Origin: Agrococcus jejuensis
Lineage (GTDB): Bacteria > Actinomycetota > Actinomycetes > Actinomycetales > Microbacteriaceae
Reading direction: 5' to 3'
NCBI RefSeq assembly: GCF_007679035.1
Contig: NZ_VEFR01000003.1
Location: 124,001 to 188,000, forward strand
Length of the DNA: 64,000 nt
Positions 1-8,812 of this stretch are shown piece by piece (within the stretch, counting starts at the first letter, position 1; every line of letters starts with the position of its first letter). The position numbers and the translations under genes are program-made. Under the pieces are notes generated by a model. It was not told the DNA's origin, searched no databases, and was given only the letters and a program-made list of their open reading frames with translations.

Positions 1-842
1 GCGAGCAGGCTGCGCACGACGTCGTCCGGCGTGCCGACGTGGAGGTTGGCGTCGTCGACGTACCGCTCGACCGTGCGGTCGGCGGACAGCAGGTGCGGCC
101 TGCGCGACCGGTCGTCGTCGATGGCCGCGAGCGCGTCGTCGCGGCTGTCGGCAGCGACGACGACGCGCGAGACGCCGATGCGCGGCTCGACGCCGTCGGG
201 GAGCGCGTCGAGGTACGCGTCGACGAGCGTGCGCTGCACCGCCCCGACGTCGGCGCCGGGCACGCCGGGCACGACGCGGTGCAGCAGCAGCCCATCGCCC
301 GCCCTGCCTGTCGCGATCGCCGTGGCGACCGAGCTCGTCGCCTGCCAGATGCGCCGCCGCAACGTGCCCGTGGCCGGGTAGATGCCCACGTCGTCGGGCA
401 GGCCGCCGCCCTCGAGCAGCTCGCGCAGGCGAGCGAGCGCATCCGCGTACACCGCCTCGCGATCGTGCTCGTCGAGGCCGTGCGCCGCGAACGCCTGCGC
501 CGAGAATCCGCCGCCGTTGCTCTTGCCGACGCCCAGCTCGAGCCGGTGGTCCGCGAGCCAGTCGACCTGCGCAGCGGTCTGCGCGACCTGCAGGGGGCCG
601 CTGAACGCGAGCGGGATGACGGCGGTGCCGAGCCGGATCGTGCGCGTGCGCTGCGTCGCGGCCGCGAGGAACGAGAGCCCCGAGGGGGTCGCGATGCCCG
701 AGAGCTGACCCTCGGCGATCCAGAAGCCGTCGAGGCCGAGCGCCTCTGCTCGCTCGACGGCGGCGAGGGCGCTCGCGTACTCGGTCGCTGGGTCACCGAG
801 CGCGGCGGGCACGAGGAACAGGCTGATGCGGGGAGTGGTCAC
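1..842 (-). CDS. LLM-class flavin-dependent oxidoreductase (3' end outside window)
   Basis: The protein begins at a GTG at 842 and stays open to the window edge, about 280 residues. The start TPRISLFLVPAAL, the stretch GLDGFWIAEG and the late VGTPDDVVRSL are typical of the bacterial-luciferase-like TIM barrel that uses reduced FMN and O2 to oxygenate small molecules. Only the last few dozen residues should be missing. A GGAG lies about 10 bases before the GTG. It diverges from the binding lipoprotein at 1006, and two more luciferase-like genes lie within 9 kb, so a role in organosulfur or xenobiotic oxidation is likely. The substrate cannot be read from the sequence. Confidence 0.85.
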   Translation of the reverse strand, partial: MTTPRISLFLVPAALGDPATEYASALAAVERAEALGLDGFWIAEGQLSGIATPSGLSFLAAATQRTRTIRLGTAVIPLAFSGPLQVAQTAAQVDWLADHRLELGVGKSNGGGFSAQAFAAHGLDEHDREAVYADALARLRELLEGGGLPDDVGIYPATGTLRRRIWQATSSVATAIATGRAGDGLLLHRVVPGVPGADVGAVQRTLVDAYLDALPDGVEPRIGVSRVVVAADSRDDALAAIDDDRSRRPHLLSADRTVERYVDDANLHVGTPDDVVRSLL

Positions 843-911
843 GGGAGGCTCCGTTCGGTGGCCGTGAGCGGCCCCTCCAGGCTGCGACCCGATCCGCTCG
901 GTCGGTGAGCG

Positions 912-950
912 TGGTGAACATAGTTCGTAACACGTCGTTCGTGTTCGGCA
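912..950. promoter_or_regulatory. candidate operator in divergent promoter, GAACA..TGTTC
   Basis: This is a relatively AT-rich island between divergent genes. GAACA at 916-920 and TGTTC at 942-946 form a spaced inverted repeat, and GTGTTCGGC runs from 941 to 949. The reverse complement of that 9-mer recurs at 5686-5694 in the other divergent promoter of the same module. A shared regulator is inferred; none is encoded beside it. Confidence 0.4.
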
Positions 951-1005
951 CGATGTGAGCACCGATCCGCACCCCGCGGACCTCACCCGTCGAAGGAGCT
1001 CCACG

Positions 1006-2547
1006 ATGGACGTCGACCGCCGCACCGTGCTCACGCTGCCGCTCATGGCCGCATTCGGAGGCCTCGTGCTCTCCGCGTGCGCGCCCACCTCGCAGGCGAA
1101 CGGCGGCCTCGCGACCGTGCGCTGGGGCGTCACCGCGCTCAACGGCAACTGGGATCCCATCGTCACCGGCGCGACCGGCGCCACCATCACGATGACGCCC
1201 ATCTACGAGTCGTTCCTGCTGCGCGGCGCCGACGGCAGCCTGTCTCCCGCTCTCGCGGAGGGCTACGCGTACGAGCCGGCGGGCGATGCCGTGACCTTCA
1301 CGCTCAAGCGAGGACTCACGTTCCACGACGGCTCCGCCGTCGACGCCGCGGCGGCGGTCGCGTTCATCCAGCGCGCGCAGCAGCAGGAGGGATCGGCGCT
1401 CGCGGGCTCGTACCGCAACATCGTCGGCGTCGAGGCGCTCGACGAGCAGCGCTTCCGGCTCGCGCTCGGACAGCCGGACCATCAGATCCCGTACCTGCTG
1501 TCGAACCGCGCCGGCCTGCTCACGAAGCCGGTCGCCGCGGGCGACGAGGCCGCGCAGCTCAACGCGACGCTGCCGGTGGGGGCGGGGCCGTTCCGGGTCG
1601 TCGAGCTCGTGCCCGAGGACCGCATCGTGCTCGAGCGCTTCGACGGCTACTGGAACGCCGCCGAGATCCACGTCGACCGCATCGAGATCTCCGGAGGCAA
1701 CGAGGACGCGATGCTCGTGTCCGGTCTGCGCACGAGCGTGTTCGACTTCGCGTCGATCTCGAACCTGCGCATCGACGAGGCAGAGCAGGCCGGCCTCGAC
1801 GTCATCGAGGACCTCGCCACGAACTGGGTCACGAGCTTCGTGAGCCTCAACCTCAACCAGGCGCCGTTCGACGACCCGGCCGTCGTCGAGGCCGTGCGCT
1901 ACGCCATCGACCGCGACGCGTTCGTGCAGAACCTCACCGCGGGCCACGGCGTCGCCGTGCACCAGCCGTTCCCGCCCGGGCACGTGACGTTCGTCGACGA
2001 GCTCGAGCAGGAGTTCACCTACGACGCCGACCGCGCCCGCGACATCCTCGCCGACGCCGGCTACGCCGACGGTGACCTGTCGATCACGATCCACCCGTTC
2101 ACGGGCGGCGAGGTCGCGGCCGAGATCCTGCAGGCGCAGCTGGGCGAGATCGGCATCGCCGCGACCATTCAGGTCGACGCGAACTGGGGCGCGGGCTACT
2201 TCGGCAAGACGTACGGCATCGCGACGTACGGGTACGTCGGCCGCGACAGCCACGTGCAGGCGCTCACCGAGCACTTCGACACCGGCGGCGTGCTCAACCT
2301 CTCGTCGCCGTACACGTCGCAGCCGTTCCAGGATGCGCTCGCCGTCGTGCGCGCGACGCCGCTCGACGACCCCGCGTACGGGGAGCGGCTGCGCGCCGCG
2401 GCTGCCGCTGGGTATCGCAACGGGTCGACGATCGCCCTGTACTCGTCGCCGAATACGTGGGCGAAGCAGCCGACGATCTCCGACAGCACCGAGACGATCG
2501 AGGGTCGCCTCGGCTGGACGGGCGTCGAGGTGACCGAGGAGGGCTGA
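1006..2547 (+). CDS. ABC transporter substrate-binding lipoprotein, family 5 (peptide/nickel type)
   Basis: This 513-residue protein is a secreted solute receptor. The ATG at 1006 has AAGGAG at 993-998. The N-terminus has two arginines (5-6), a hydrophobic stretch and lipobox LSAC with Cys25, so it is a lipoprotein and possibly a Tat substrate. The body is SBP_bac_5-like: early WDPIVTGATGATI, the FTLKRGLTFHDG block, and AVRYAIDRDAFV in the middle. The family binds oligopeptides, glutathione, nickel chelates or similar ligands for an ABC importer. No permease or ATPase gene is adjacent, so it is an orphan in this window. Flanking monooxygenases suggest an organosulfur or peptide-like ligand (inference). 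Confidence 0.9.
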   Translation: MDVDRRTVLTLPLMAAFGGLVLSACAPTSQANGGLATVRWGVTALNGNWDPIVTGATGATITMTPIYESFLLRGADGSLSPALAEGYAYEPAGDAVTFTLKRGLTFHDGSAVDAAAAVAFIQRAQQQEGSALAGSYRNIVGVEALDEQRFRLALGQPDHQIPYLLSNRAGLLTKPVAAGDEAAQLNATLPVGAGPFRVVELVPEDRIVLERFDGYWNAAEIHVDRIEISGGNEDAMLVSGLRTSVFDFASISNLRIDEAEQAGLDVIEDLATNWVTSFVSLNLNQAPFDDPAVVEAVRYAIDRDAFVQNLTAGHGVAVHQPFPPGHVTFVDELEQEFTYDADRARDILADAGYADGDLSITIHPFTGGEVAAEILQAQLGEIGIAATIQVDANWGAGYFGKTYGIATYGYVGRDSHVQALTEHFDTGGVLNLSSPYTSQPFQDALAVVRATPLDDPAYGERLRAAAAAGYRNGSTIALYSSPNTWAKQPTISDSTETIEGRLGWTGVEVTEEG

Positions 2548-2556
2548 GGCGCGGCC

Positions 2557-2589
2557 GCGGGTCGGAGGCGGTCAGCACCTCCGACCCGC
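2557..2589. terminator. convergent terminator-like hairpin
   Basis: A perfect 12-bp stem (2557-2568 with 2578-2589) around a 9-base loop lies between the convergent lipoprotein and VOC genes. There is no U-tract, which is common for actinobacterial hairpins. Confidence 0.6.
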
Positions 2590-2599
2590 CGCAGGCAGG

Positions 2600-3019
2600 T
2601 CACGACCAGGCGACCGCCACGTCGAGCACCCACGTGATGCCGAAGCGGTCCTGCAGCATGCCGGAGAGCGGCGACCACTGCGACGGCTCGAGCGGCGAGA
2701 CGATCGTGCCGCCCTCGGCGAGCACCGCCCACGCGGCGACGAGCTCCTCGGCGTCCGTGCCGCGCGCTGACACGAACGACGGTGCGACGCCCGGGTGGTG
2801 GTCGCGCTCCGCCGGCACGTCGTACGCCATGATGCGGAAGCCCGACGGCGCCTCGACCTGGCCCCAGCCGACGAGGTCGGCCTCTGCGGGATCGGTCGTG
2901 CCGTAGGACTGCGCGTGCGTGACGATCGAGAGGTCGCCACCGAAGGCGTCGCGGTAGTGCTCGAGGGCGGCCCTCGCGGTGCCGCGGAAGTTCAGGTGGG
3001 GCGTGATGGCGATGGACAT
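2600..3019 (-). CDS. VOC-superfamily (PhnB-like) protein
   Basis: 139 residues with the PhnB/glyoxalase-like opening TPHLNFRGTARAALEHYRDAF and the closing GMLQDRFGITWVLDV. Such proteins form paired beta-alpha-beta-beta-beta modules and are often metal-binding isomerases, dioxygenases or drug-binding proteins. The ATG at 3019 has CAGGAG ten bases upstream. It diverges from a WYL regulator at 3123, a common pairing of a regulator with its target. The actual substrate is unknown. Confidence 0.88.
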   Translation of the reverse strand: MSIAITPHLNFRGTARAALEHYRDAFGGDLSIVTHAQSYGTTDPAEADLVGWGQVEAPSGFRIMAYDVPAERDHHPGVAPSFVSARGTDAEELVAAWAVLAEGGTIVSPLEPSQWSPLSGMLQDRFGITWVLDVAVAWS

Positions 3020-3069
3020 GGATGCTCCTGACGTGCGGCCCAGCGGGATGCTGCGGCGCTGGACACGAC

Positions 3070-3121
3070 CATCCTCGGAGTGGCGGTCAGATCCTGTCCT
3101 CTACTTCGAGCATCCTCGGAG
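3070..3121 (+). promoter_or_regulatory. direct repeats in VOC/WYL divergent promoter
   Basis: The 11-mer CATCCTCGGAG occurs at 3070-3080 and 3111-3121, 41 bases apart (about four helical turns), in the 103-base gap between the two divergent starts. The second copy provides the weak Shine-Dalgarno of the WYL gene. It is a candidate site for the WYL regulator. Confidence 0.35.
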
Positions 3122-3122
3122 C

Positions 3123-4073
3123 ATGTCGCCGACCGATCGCCTGCTCGGGTTGCTGTCGCTGCTGCAGGCGCGGCGCGAGTGGCCGGCCGCGACGCTCGCC
3201 GGTCGGCTCGACGTGAGCGCACGCACCGTGCGCCGCGACGTCGATCGCCTGCGGGCGATGGGCTACCGCATCCACGCGGTCATGGGTCCCGACGGCGGGT
3301 ACCGCCTCGAGGCGGGGGCCGAGCTGCCGCCCATGCGATTCGACGACGCGCAGGCCGTCGCGCTCGTCGTCGCGCTGCGCACGGCCTCGGCGGCGGGCGC
3401 CGCCGTCGCCGAGGATGCGCTCCGCGCCCTCGCGACCGTGCGCCAGGTGCTGCCCGCGCCGCTGCGGCACCGCGTCGACGCGCTCGAGGTCTCCGCGCTC
3501 GCGTCGGGCGCCGTCCCCGTCGACCCCGAGGTGCTGCTCGCCGTCGCGGCCGCCGAGCGCGCCGACGAGGTGCTGCGGATCGTCTACGACGGCCGCGAGG
3601 GCCCGTCATGGCGCATCGAGCCGCACGGCATCGTCGCGGCGGACGGCCGCTGGTACCTCGTCGCCTTCGACCCCGCGCGCGACCGCTGGCGGCTGCTGCG
3701 CGTCGACCGCATCGCGCCGCTGCCGCCCACGGGCGTGCGATTCGCGCGACGCGAGGTCCCCGGCGGCGACGCGCGGGCCTTCGTGCTCGCCCGCTTCCGC
3801 GGCGCCACGTCGGGCACCGCCTGGCCGTGCACGGGCTCGGTCGTGCTCGCGCTGCCGGCCGCCCGCGTGCGGCCGTTCGCCGGCGAGGGCGAGGTCGTGG
3901 AGGTCGGCGATGGCGCGTCGACGCGCCTCACGCTCGGCGCGTGGTCGTGGATGGCGCTCGCGGCGACGTTCGCGCGGTTCGACGCCGCGATGACGCGCGT
4001 CGAGCCGCCCGAGCTCGCGAGCGCCTTCTCGGCGCTCGCGGCCAGGGCGGCCGCCGCTGCCGGGACGGCGTGA
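3123..4073 (+). CDS. HTH + WYL-domain transcriptional regulator
   Basis: From ATG 3123 the protein has 316 residues. It starts with a DeoR-like winged helix (residues about 3-60; RLDVSARTVRRDVDRLRAMG is the recognition region), followed by PDGGYRLEAG and a WYL domain of about residues 140-215 that includes RWYLVAFDPARDRWRLLRV and a C-terminal extension. WYL domains sense ligands or nucleic acid and control DNA binding. The start was chosen because upstream in-frame codons lack homology. It probably regulates the divergent VOC gene and itself. Confidence 0.9.
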   Translation: MSPTDRLLGLLSLLQARREWPAATLAGRLDVSARTVRRDVDRLRAMGYRIHAVMGPDGGYRLEAGAELPPMRFDDAQAVALVVALRTASAAGAAVAEDALRALATVRQVLPAPLRHRVDALEVSALASGAVPVDPEVLLAVAAAERADEVLRIVYDGREGPSWRIEPHGIVAADGRWYLVAFDPARDRWRLLRVDRIAPLPPTGVRFARREVPGGDARAFVLARFRGATSGTAWPCTGSVVLALPAARVRPFAGEGEVVEVGDGASTRLTLGAWSWMALAATFARFDAAMTRVEPPELASAFSALAARAAAAAGTA

Positions 4074-4119
4074 CGCGGCGATCGATGCCTCGCCGTCGCC
4101 GCCGGAGCCGCGCGCCGGG

Positions 4120-5472
4120 CTACGCCGTCGCTGGCTCCCGCACCTCCCAGGGCTGCGCATCCGGTGCGCGGCGCGGTGCGGGAGCGTCGAGGCCGAGGTT
4201 CGAGCGCAGCGTCGAGCCCTCGTCGTAGCCGGTGCGGTAGACGCCCCGCGCCTGCAGGATCGGCACGACCCCGTCGACGAACGCGCGGAAGTCGCTCGGC
4301 AGGTGCTGCAGCAGGATGACGCCGTCGAGCGCCTCCGCGTCGAACCAGCGCAGCAGCTCGGCGGCGACGGTCTCGGCGCTGCCGACGAACGGGCTCGGTC
4401 GGAACGGCGCCGACCGGTCGACGACCTCGCGCAGCGTGAGCCCCTCGGCTCGCGCCGACTCGACGATCTCGCGCACCTTCGTCGGGTGCGCACGCCAGTC
4501 CTGGTCGCCGAGGTCGGGGAACGCCGCGTCGGGGTCGTACTGCGTGAAGTCGTGCCACGCGAACGTGCGGCCGAAGGCGCGCAGCCGCTCGTCGAACGGC
4601 TTCGCGTCGTGGCGAGCGCGCTCGATCGCACGCGCCTCCCCGTCGGTCGAGGCGACGATGGGCGAGATGCCGGGCAGCACGAGCGGCGCCGTGCGCCCGA
4701 GCTCCGCTGCGCGGCGCCGGTACTCCGCGACGATGGCGACCTGCTCGTCGAGCGGTCGCGGGAACGAGAAGATCGCCTCCGCGTGGCTCGCACCGAGCTC
4801 GCGGCCCTCGGGCGAGTCGCCCGCCTGGAACACGACGGGCTCGCCCTGCCGCGAGCGCTGCACGTTGAGGCCGCCCTCGACCCGGTAGAAGCGACCCTCG
4901 TGGCGCAGGGGCCACACGTCGCCCGGGTCGAGGAATCGCTCGGCGGCGACGTCGTACGGGAAGGCGTCGTCGCCGTAGGTCGCCCAGAGGCCGCGCACGA
5001 CGTCGACGAACTCACCCGCCTGCGCATAGCGGTCGGCGTGCAGCGGATGCGCGTCGAACCCGTAGAGGCGCGCGGCCCCCTCGTCGGTCGTCGTCACGAC
5101 GTTCACGCCCGCGCGACCCTCGGAGATGAGGTCGAGGGATGCGATGGCGCGCGCGACCGACAGCGGCGGCTCGTACGTCGACGAGATCGTGGCCACGAGC
5201 CCGATGTGGCGGGTGTGCGTCGCGATGGCCGCGAGCGCCGTGATGGGCTCGAGCCGGTTCAGGTAGTGGGGCGGCGAGTGGCGCTCGATGCGCACGGAGT
5301 CGGCGAGGAAGAAGAAGTCGAGGAGCCCCTCCTCGGCGAGCCTCGCCCACTCGAGGTACCTGTCGAGGCGCACGCCGGCGTCGGGCGCGAGCTCCGGGTT
5401 CGTCCACAGCCGGTACGTGCCCGGCCCTCCGACGCCGTGGTAGGCGGCGCCGATGTGCAGTCGTCGGGTCAT
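4120..5472 (-). CDS. NtaA/DmoA-family FMN-dependent monooxygenase
   Basis: The 450-residue protein has the long form of the luciferase fold characteristic of nitrilotriacetate, dimethylsulfide or dibenzothiophene-type monooxygenases. Visible blocks include LDFFFLADSVRIER, the NVVTTTDEGAARLYG region and PVVFQAGDSPEGRELGASHA, which is strongly conserved in this subfamily. It needs FMNH2 from a separate reductase, not seen here. The ATG at 5472 has GAGGAG upstream. It diverges from the hydrolase-sulfhydrylase operon at 5712, and the gap carries palindromes. This suggests liberation of sulfur from organosulfur compounds that is then fixed by the sulfhydrylase (inference). Confidence 0.9.
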   Translation of the reverse strand: MTRRLHIGAAYHGVGGPGTYRLWTNPELAPDAGVRLDRYLEWARLAEEGLLDFFFLADSVRIERHSPPHYLNRLEPITALAAIATHTRHIGLVATISSTYEPPLSVARAIASLDLISEGRAGVNVVTTTDEGAARLYGFDAHPLHADRYAQAGEFVDVVRGLWATYGDDAFPYDVAAERFLDPGDVWPLRHEGRFYRVEGGLNVQRSRQGEPVVFQAGDSPEGRELGASHAEAIFSFPRPLDEQVAIVAEYRRRAAELGRTAPLVLPGISPIVASTDGEARAIERARHDAKPFDERLRAFGRTFAWHDFTQYDPDAAFPDLGDQDWRAHPTKVREIVESARAEGLTLREVVDRSAPFRPSPFVGSAETVAAELLRWFDAEALDGVILLQHLPSDFRAFVDGVVPILQARGVYRTGYDEGSTLRSNLGLDAPAPRRAPDAQPWEVREPATA

Positions 5473-5524
5473 CGCGGGCTCCTCGCTCGAGCGGATGGGT
5501 CGAGCACAGCATCCGTCACCGACT

Positions 5525-5695
5525 GAACACAACGCACGCGCATGACGCATTGTGTCCACCGTCATCGACGCGCTCGGGTGGCGTCATGTGCAGTCACATG
5601 ACAGCGGCGGCTTGGCGACGCGTCGAAGAGCGGGCAGGGTGGACCTCGCATCCGCACCGCCCCGTTCGGCAATGTTCATTCATGCGCCGAACACA
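5525..5695. promoter_or_regulatory. two palindromes in monooxygenase/sulfhydrylase divergent promoter
   Basis: The 239-base divergent gap contains an inverted repeat with arms 5527-5535 and 5547-5555 (ACACAACGC and GCATTGTGT, one mismatch) and a perfect 7-bp one with arms 5664-5670 and 5686-5692 (GTTCGGC and GCCGAAC). Both overlap a GAACAC hexamer (5525-5530 and 5689-5694), which also occurs at 941-946 on the other strand. This looks like a common operator of the module. Confidence 0.45.
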
Positions 5696-5711
5696 GTCCG
5701 AGGAGACGCCC

Positions 5712-6431
5712 GTGACCTTCGCTCCGCATCCCGTCACCGAGATCGACGTCGTGGCCGCGGCGACGACGCGTCGCGGCCGCGTGCTCGTGCTGCAGGGCCG
5801 CGGCGACGCCCCCGCCCACTACGCGAGGCTCGCGCACCGGCTCGCGGTCGATGGGTACGAGGTCGGCATCGCGCAGGTGCCGCCCGCCACGCCCGTCGAA
5901 GCCGCTGCCGCCTGGGCGGCGTTCGTCGAGGACACCGAGCAGCCGCAGGTCGTCGTCGCCGCCGACACCGCCGCGGGCCTCGTCGCCGCCGCGCTCGCCG
6001 AGGGCGGCGTCGACGAGTCGCCATCGGCCGTCGTGCTCGCGGGCCTCGCCGTGCCGGGCGCCGCGGTCGCCGAGCCCGTCGCCGACGAGACGCAGGAGCT
6101 GCGCAGCGCGTGCCCCATCCACGCCGGCGTCGTGCGATCGGCAGGGGCGCGGTCGCTCGCCGAGTCCGTCATCGACCCCATCTGGCCCGAGGGCGCCGCG
6201 GCGCTGCCCGTGCTCGCCATCCACGGCGCCGCCGACGCCATCGCGCCGCTCGACGACGCGATCGCGCTGCTCGCCAGGTGGCACGCCGAGGTCGTGGTCG
6301 TGGCAGGCGGCCTGCACGACGTGCTCAACGACGTCGCCCATCGCTCGGTCGCGGCTGAGATCGTGCAGCTGCTCGAGCGCGTGCGCCTCGATGCGGCGGC
6401 CGCCCCCATCCTCGAGCGGCGCGCAGCATGA
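5712..6431 (+). CDS. alpha/beta-hydrolase fold protein with altered nucleophile
   Basis: The GTG at 5712 follows CGAGGAG at a good distance and gives 239 residues. The fold shows VLVLQGRGD near residue 24-32, a strand-elbow VVVAADTAAG around 80-89, an acid loop HGAADAIAPLDD and a histidine in GGLHDVLND. At the elbow the usual Gly-x-Ser-x-Gly serine is replaced by Thr86, so ordinary serine-hydrolase chemistry is uncertain. The stop overlaps the start of the sulfhydrylase by 4 bases, so they are translationally coupled; a role in homoserine-ester or organosulfur metabolism is possible. Confidence 0.8.
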   Translation: MTFAPHPVTEIDVVAAATTRRGRVLVLQGRGDAPAHYARLAHRLAVDGYEVGIAQVPPATPVEAAAAWAAFVEDTEQPQVVVAADTAAGLVAAALAEGGVDESPSAVVLAGLAVPGAAVAEPVADETQELRSACPIHAGVVRSAGARSLAESVIDPIWPEGAAALPVLAIHGAADAIAPLDDAIALLARWHAEVVVVAGGLHDVLNDVAHRSVAAEIVQLLERVRLDAAAAPILERRAA

Positions 6432-7738
6432 CCGGCTCCGCCACGAGCCAGGTGCGCGGCGGCGCCCCCGTGCACGCGCCGCAGAATCCCGCCGTCGTGC
6501 CGATCTACCAGACCGCCGCGTACGCGTTCGAGTCGTGGGAGGCGGCGCGCGACATCTTCGCGCTGCGCAGGTCCGGCAACCTCTACAGCCGCACCGGCAA
6601 CCCCACGCAGACGCTGCTCGAGCAGCGCATCGCCGAGCTCGACGGTGGCGTGGCCGCGCTCGGCACCGCCTCCGGTCAGTCGGCCGTCGCGATCGCCCTG
6701 CTGGCGCTCGCCGCGCCCGGCGGCCACATCGTGGCCGGCTCCGGCCTGTACGGCGGCACGGTCGACCTGCTCACCGACACGCTCCCCGACCTCGGCATCA
6801 CGGCGACGCTCGTCGACCAGGACGACCCGCAGGCGTGGCGTGCGGCGATCGAGCCGGGCACGCGCGCGCTGCTCGTCGAGTCGATCGGCAACCCCACCTC
6901 CGCCGTGCCCGACCTCGACGCCATCGCGCAGATCGCGAAGGAGGCGGGCGTGCCGCTCGTCGTCGACAACACCGTCGCGACGCCCGCGCTGCTGCGGCCC
7001 ATCGAGCACGGCGCCGACATCGTCGTCTACTCGGCGACGAAGGCGCTCGGCGGCCACGGCACGTCGCTCGGCGGCCTCATCGTCGATCTCGGCACGTTCG
7101 ACTTCGGCGCGCAGCCCGAGCGGTGGCCGCAGCTCACCGAGCCGTACGCGCGCGTCGGCGACGTCGTGCTGTGGGAGCGATTCGGTCGTGAGCGCAGCGC
7201 GTTCCTCGTGCTCGCGAAGACCCGCTGGAGCCACGACCTCGGTCCCGCGCTGTCGCCCTACAACGCGCAGCAGATCCTCATCGGCATCGAGACCCTCGAC
7301 CTGCGCGTGCAGCGGCAGAGCGCCACGGCGCGCGAGATCGCGGCGCACCTGCACGCGCATCCGCACGTCGCCCGGGTGCACCATCCGTCGGTGCCCGGCA
7401 ATCCGTACGCGGATGCCGCCGCCAGGCTGCTGCCGCACGGCACGGGCGGCGTGTTCTCGTTCGAGCCCGCGGGGGGCTTCGACGCGGTGCCTGCGATCGT
7501 CGATGCGCTCACGCACTTCACGCTCGCGGCCAACATCGGCGACGCACGCTCGCTCGTCATCCATCCGTCGACGACGACGCATTCGCACCTCACCGACGCG
7601 CAGCTCGAGCTCGCCGGCTTCACGCGCGCCACCATCCGCCTGTCGATCGGGCTCGAGACGCCCGCCGACCTCATCGCCGACCTCGACCGGGCGCTCGCGC
7701 TGGCGCACGAGGCGGCCCTCATCACGACCGACGCGTAG
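6428..7738 (+). CDS. O-acetylhomoserine sulfhydrylase-like PLP enzyme
   Basis: 436 residues of the Cys/Met metabolism PLP family. Features include the N-terminal VPIYQTAAYAF, LYSRTGNPT, the GTASGQSAV cofactor-phosphate loop and SATKALGGHGTSLGG, where Lys205 is the Schiff-base lysine. The ending GDARSLVIHPSTTTHS is typical of O-acetylhomoserine or O-acetylserine sulfhydrylases. The enzyme would make homocysteine from O-acetylhomoserine and sulfide (or methionine from methanethiol). It overlaps the hydrolase upstream by 4 bases and is followed 9 bases later by a monooxygenase, which links it to sulfur scavenging. Cystathionine gamma-synthase is an alternative. Confidence 0.9.
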   Translation: MTGSATSQVRGGAPVHAPQNPAVVPIYQTAAYAFESWEAARDIFALRRSGNLYSRTGNPTQTLLEQRIAELDGGVAALGTASGQSAVAIALLALAAPGGHIVAGSGLYGGTVDLLTDTLPDLGITATLVDQDDPQAWRAAIEPGTRALLVESIGNPTSAVPDLDAIAQIAKEAGVPLVVDNTVATPALLRPIEHGADIVVYSATKALGGHGTSLGGLIVDLGTFDFGAQPERWPQLTEPYARVGDVVLWERFGRERSAFLVLAKTRWSHDLGPALSPYNAQQILIGIETLDLRVQRQSATAREIAAHLHAHPHVARVHHPSVPGNPYADAAARLLPHGTGGVFSFEPAGGFDAVPAIVDALTHFTLAANIGDARSLVIHPSTTTHSHLTDAQLELAGFTRATIRLSIGLETPADLIADLDRALALAHEAALITTDA

Positions 7739-7747
7739 GAGCAGGCC

Positions 7748-8791
7748 ATGCATCTCGGACTCTGGGCACCCATCTACGGCGGGTTCCTCCGCAACGTCGG
7801 CGACGAGGGCATGCCCGCGACATGGTCGACGATCCGCGACGTCGCGCATTCGGCCGACCGGCTGGGCTTCCACACCGTGCTCGTGCCCGAGCTCTACCTC
7901 AACGATCGCAAGGGCACCGACCAGCCGAGCCTCGAGGCGTGGGCGCTCACGGCCGCGATCCTCGCGACCACCGAGCGGCTGCGCGTCATGACGGCCATCC
8001 GCCCCGGCTTCCACCTGCCAGCGGTCGCGGCGAAGACGCTCTCGACGCTGTCCGACATCGCGCCCGGCCGCATCGCCCTCAACGTCGTCGCCGCATGGTG
8101 GGCGGAGGAGGCGCGCCAGTTCGGCGGACACTTCCCGGCACATGACGAGCGCTACGAGCAGGCGACGGAGTTCGTGGACGTGCTGCTGGGCGCGCTGCGC
8201 GAGTCGCCGTTCTCGTACGACGGCCGCTTCTTCCAGGCGCACGACACCGTTGTGGAGCCGAAGCCTGCCCAGCTGCCCGGCGTCTTCGCCGGTGGCGAGA
8301 GCGACGCGGGCCGCGAGGCGATCGCGGGCTTCGCCGACTCGTACGCCATCCATGGCGGCACGGTCGAGGAGGTGCGCGACAAGGTCGCCGACGTGCACGC
8401 GCGCCGTCGTCGACCCGTGGGGGAGCCGCTGCGCGAGGTCGCGATGAGCGCGTACGTCATCGTGCGGGACACCGAGGAGGAGGCGCAGGCCGAGCTCGCG
8501 CGCATCACCACGGTCGACCCGGGCTCGCCCGGCTATGCGTCGTTCCAGGAGTTCACGGCGAACTCGGCGCTCGACGTCGCCGTGTCGGCGCGCGAGTACT
8601 CCGTCGGCACGCGCGGCCTGCGCCCGAACCTCGTCGGCACGCCCCAGCAGGTGGCCGAGCGCATCCGCGCGTACGAGGATGCGGGCGTGACGCTGCTGCT
8701 CATCCAGTCGTCGCCGCTGGTGCCCGAGCTCGAGCGCATCGCGCGCGACCTCGCGCCGCTGCTCGACCGCTCGCTCGTCACGACGTCGTAG
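7748..8791 (+). CDS. LLM-class monooxygenase, SsuD/SfnG-like
   Basis: 347 residues with start MHLGLWAPIYGGF, ALNVVAAWWAEEARQFG and HDERYEQATEFVDVL, the pattern of alkanesulfonate/dimethylsulfone-type FMNH2 monooxygenases; the C-terminal VGTPQQVAERIRAY is a common LLM signature. AGGAG at 7738-7742 precedes the ATG. Third gene of the hydrolase-sulfhydrylase operon. The family releases sulfite from sulfonates or sulfones; together with the sulfhydrylase it would let the cell use organosulfur as a sulfur source. Substrate is inferred from context only. Confidence 0.88.
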   Translation: MHLGLWAPIYGGFLRNVGDEGMPATWSTIRDVAHSADRLGFHTVLVPELYLNDRKGTDQPSLEAWALTAAILATTERLRVMTAIRPGFHLPAVAAKTLSTLSDIAPGRIALNVVAAWWAEEARQFGGHFPAHDERYEQATEFVDVLLGALRESPFSYDGRFFQAHDTVVEPKPAQLPGVFAGGESDAGREAIAGFADSYAIHGGTVEEVRDKVADVHARRRRPVGEPLREVAMSAYVIVRDTEEEAQAELARITTVDPGSPGYASFQEFTANSALDVAVSAREYSVGTRGLRPNLVGTPQQVAERIRAYEDAGVTLLLIQSSPLVPELERIARDLAPLLDRSLVTTS

Positions 8792-8812
8792 CGCCGCCGT
8801 CGGGGCTGATGC

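Noticed and set aside
5819..8398. 859-codon minus-strand frame opposite the sulfhydrylase operon
   Set aside because: No motif and biased amino acid content; the plus-strand genes explain the region.
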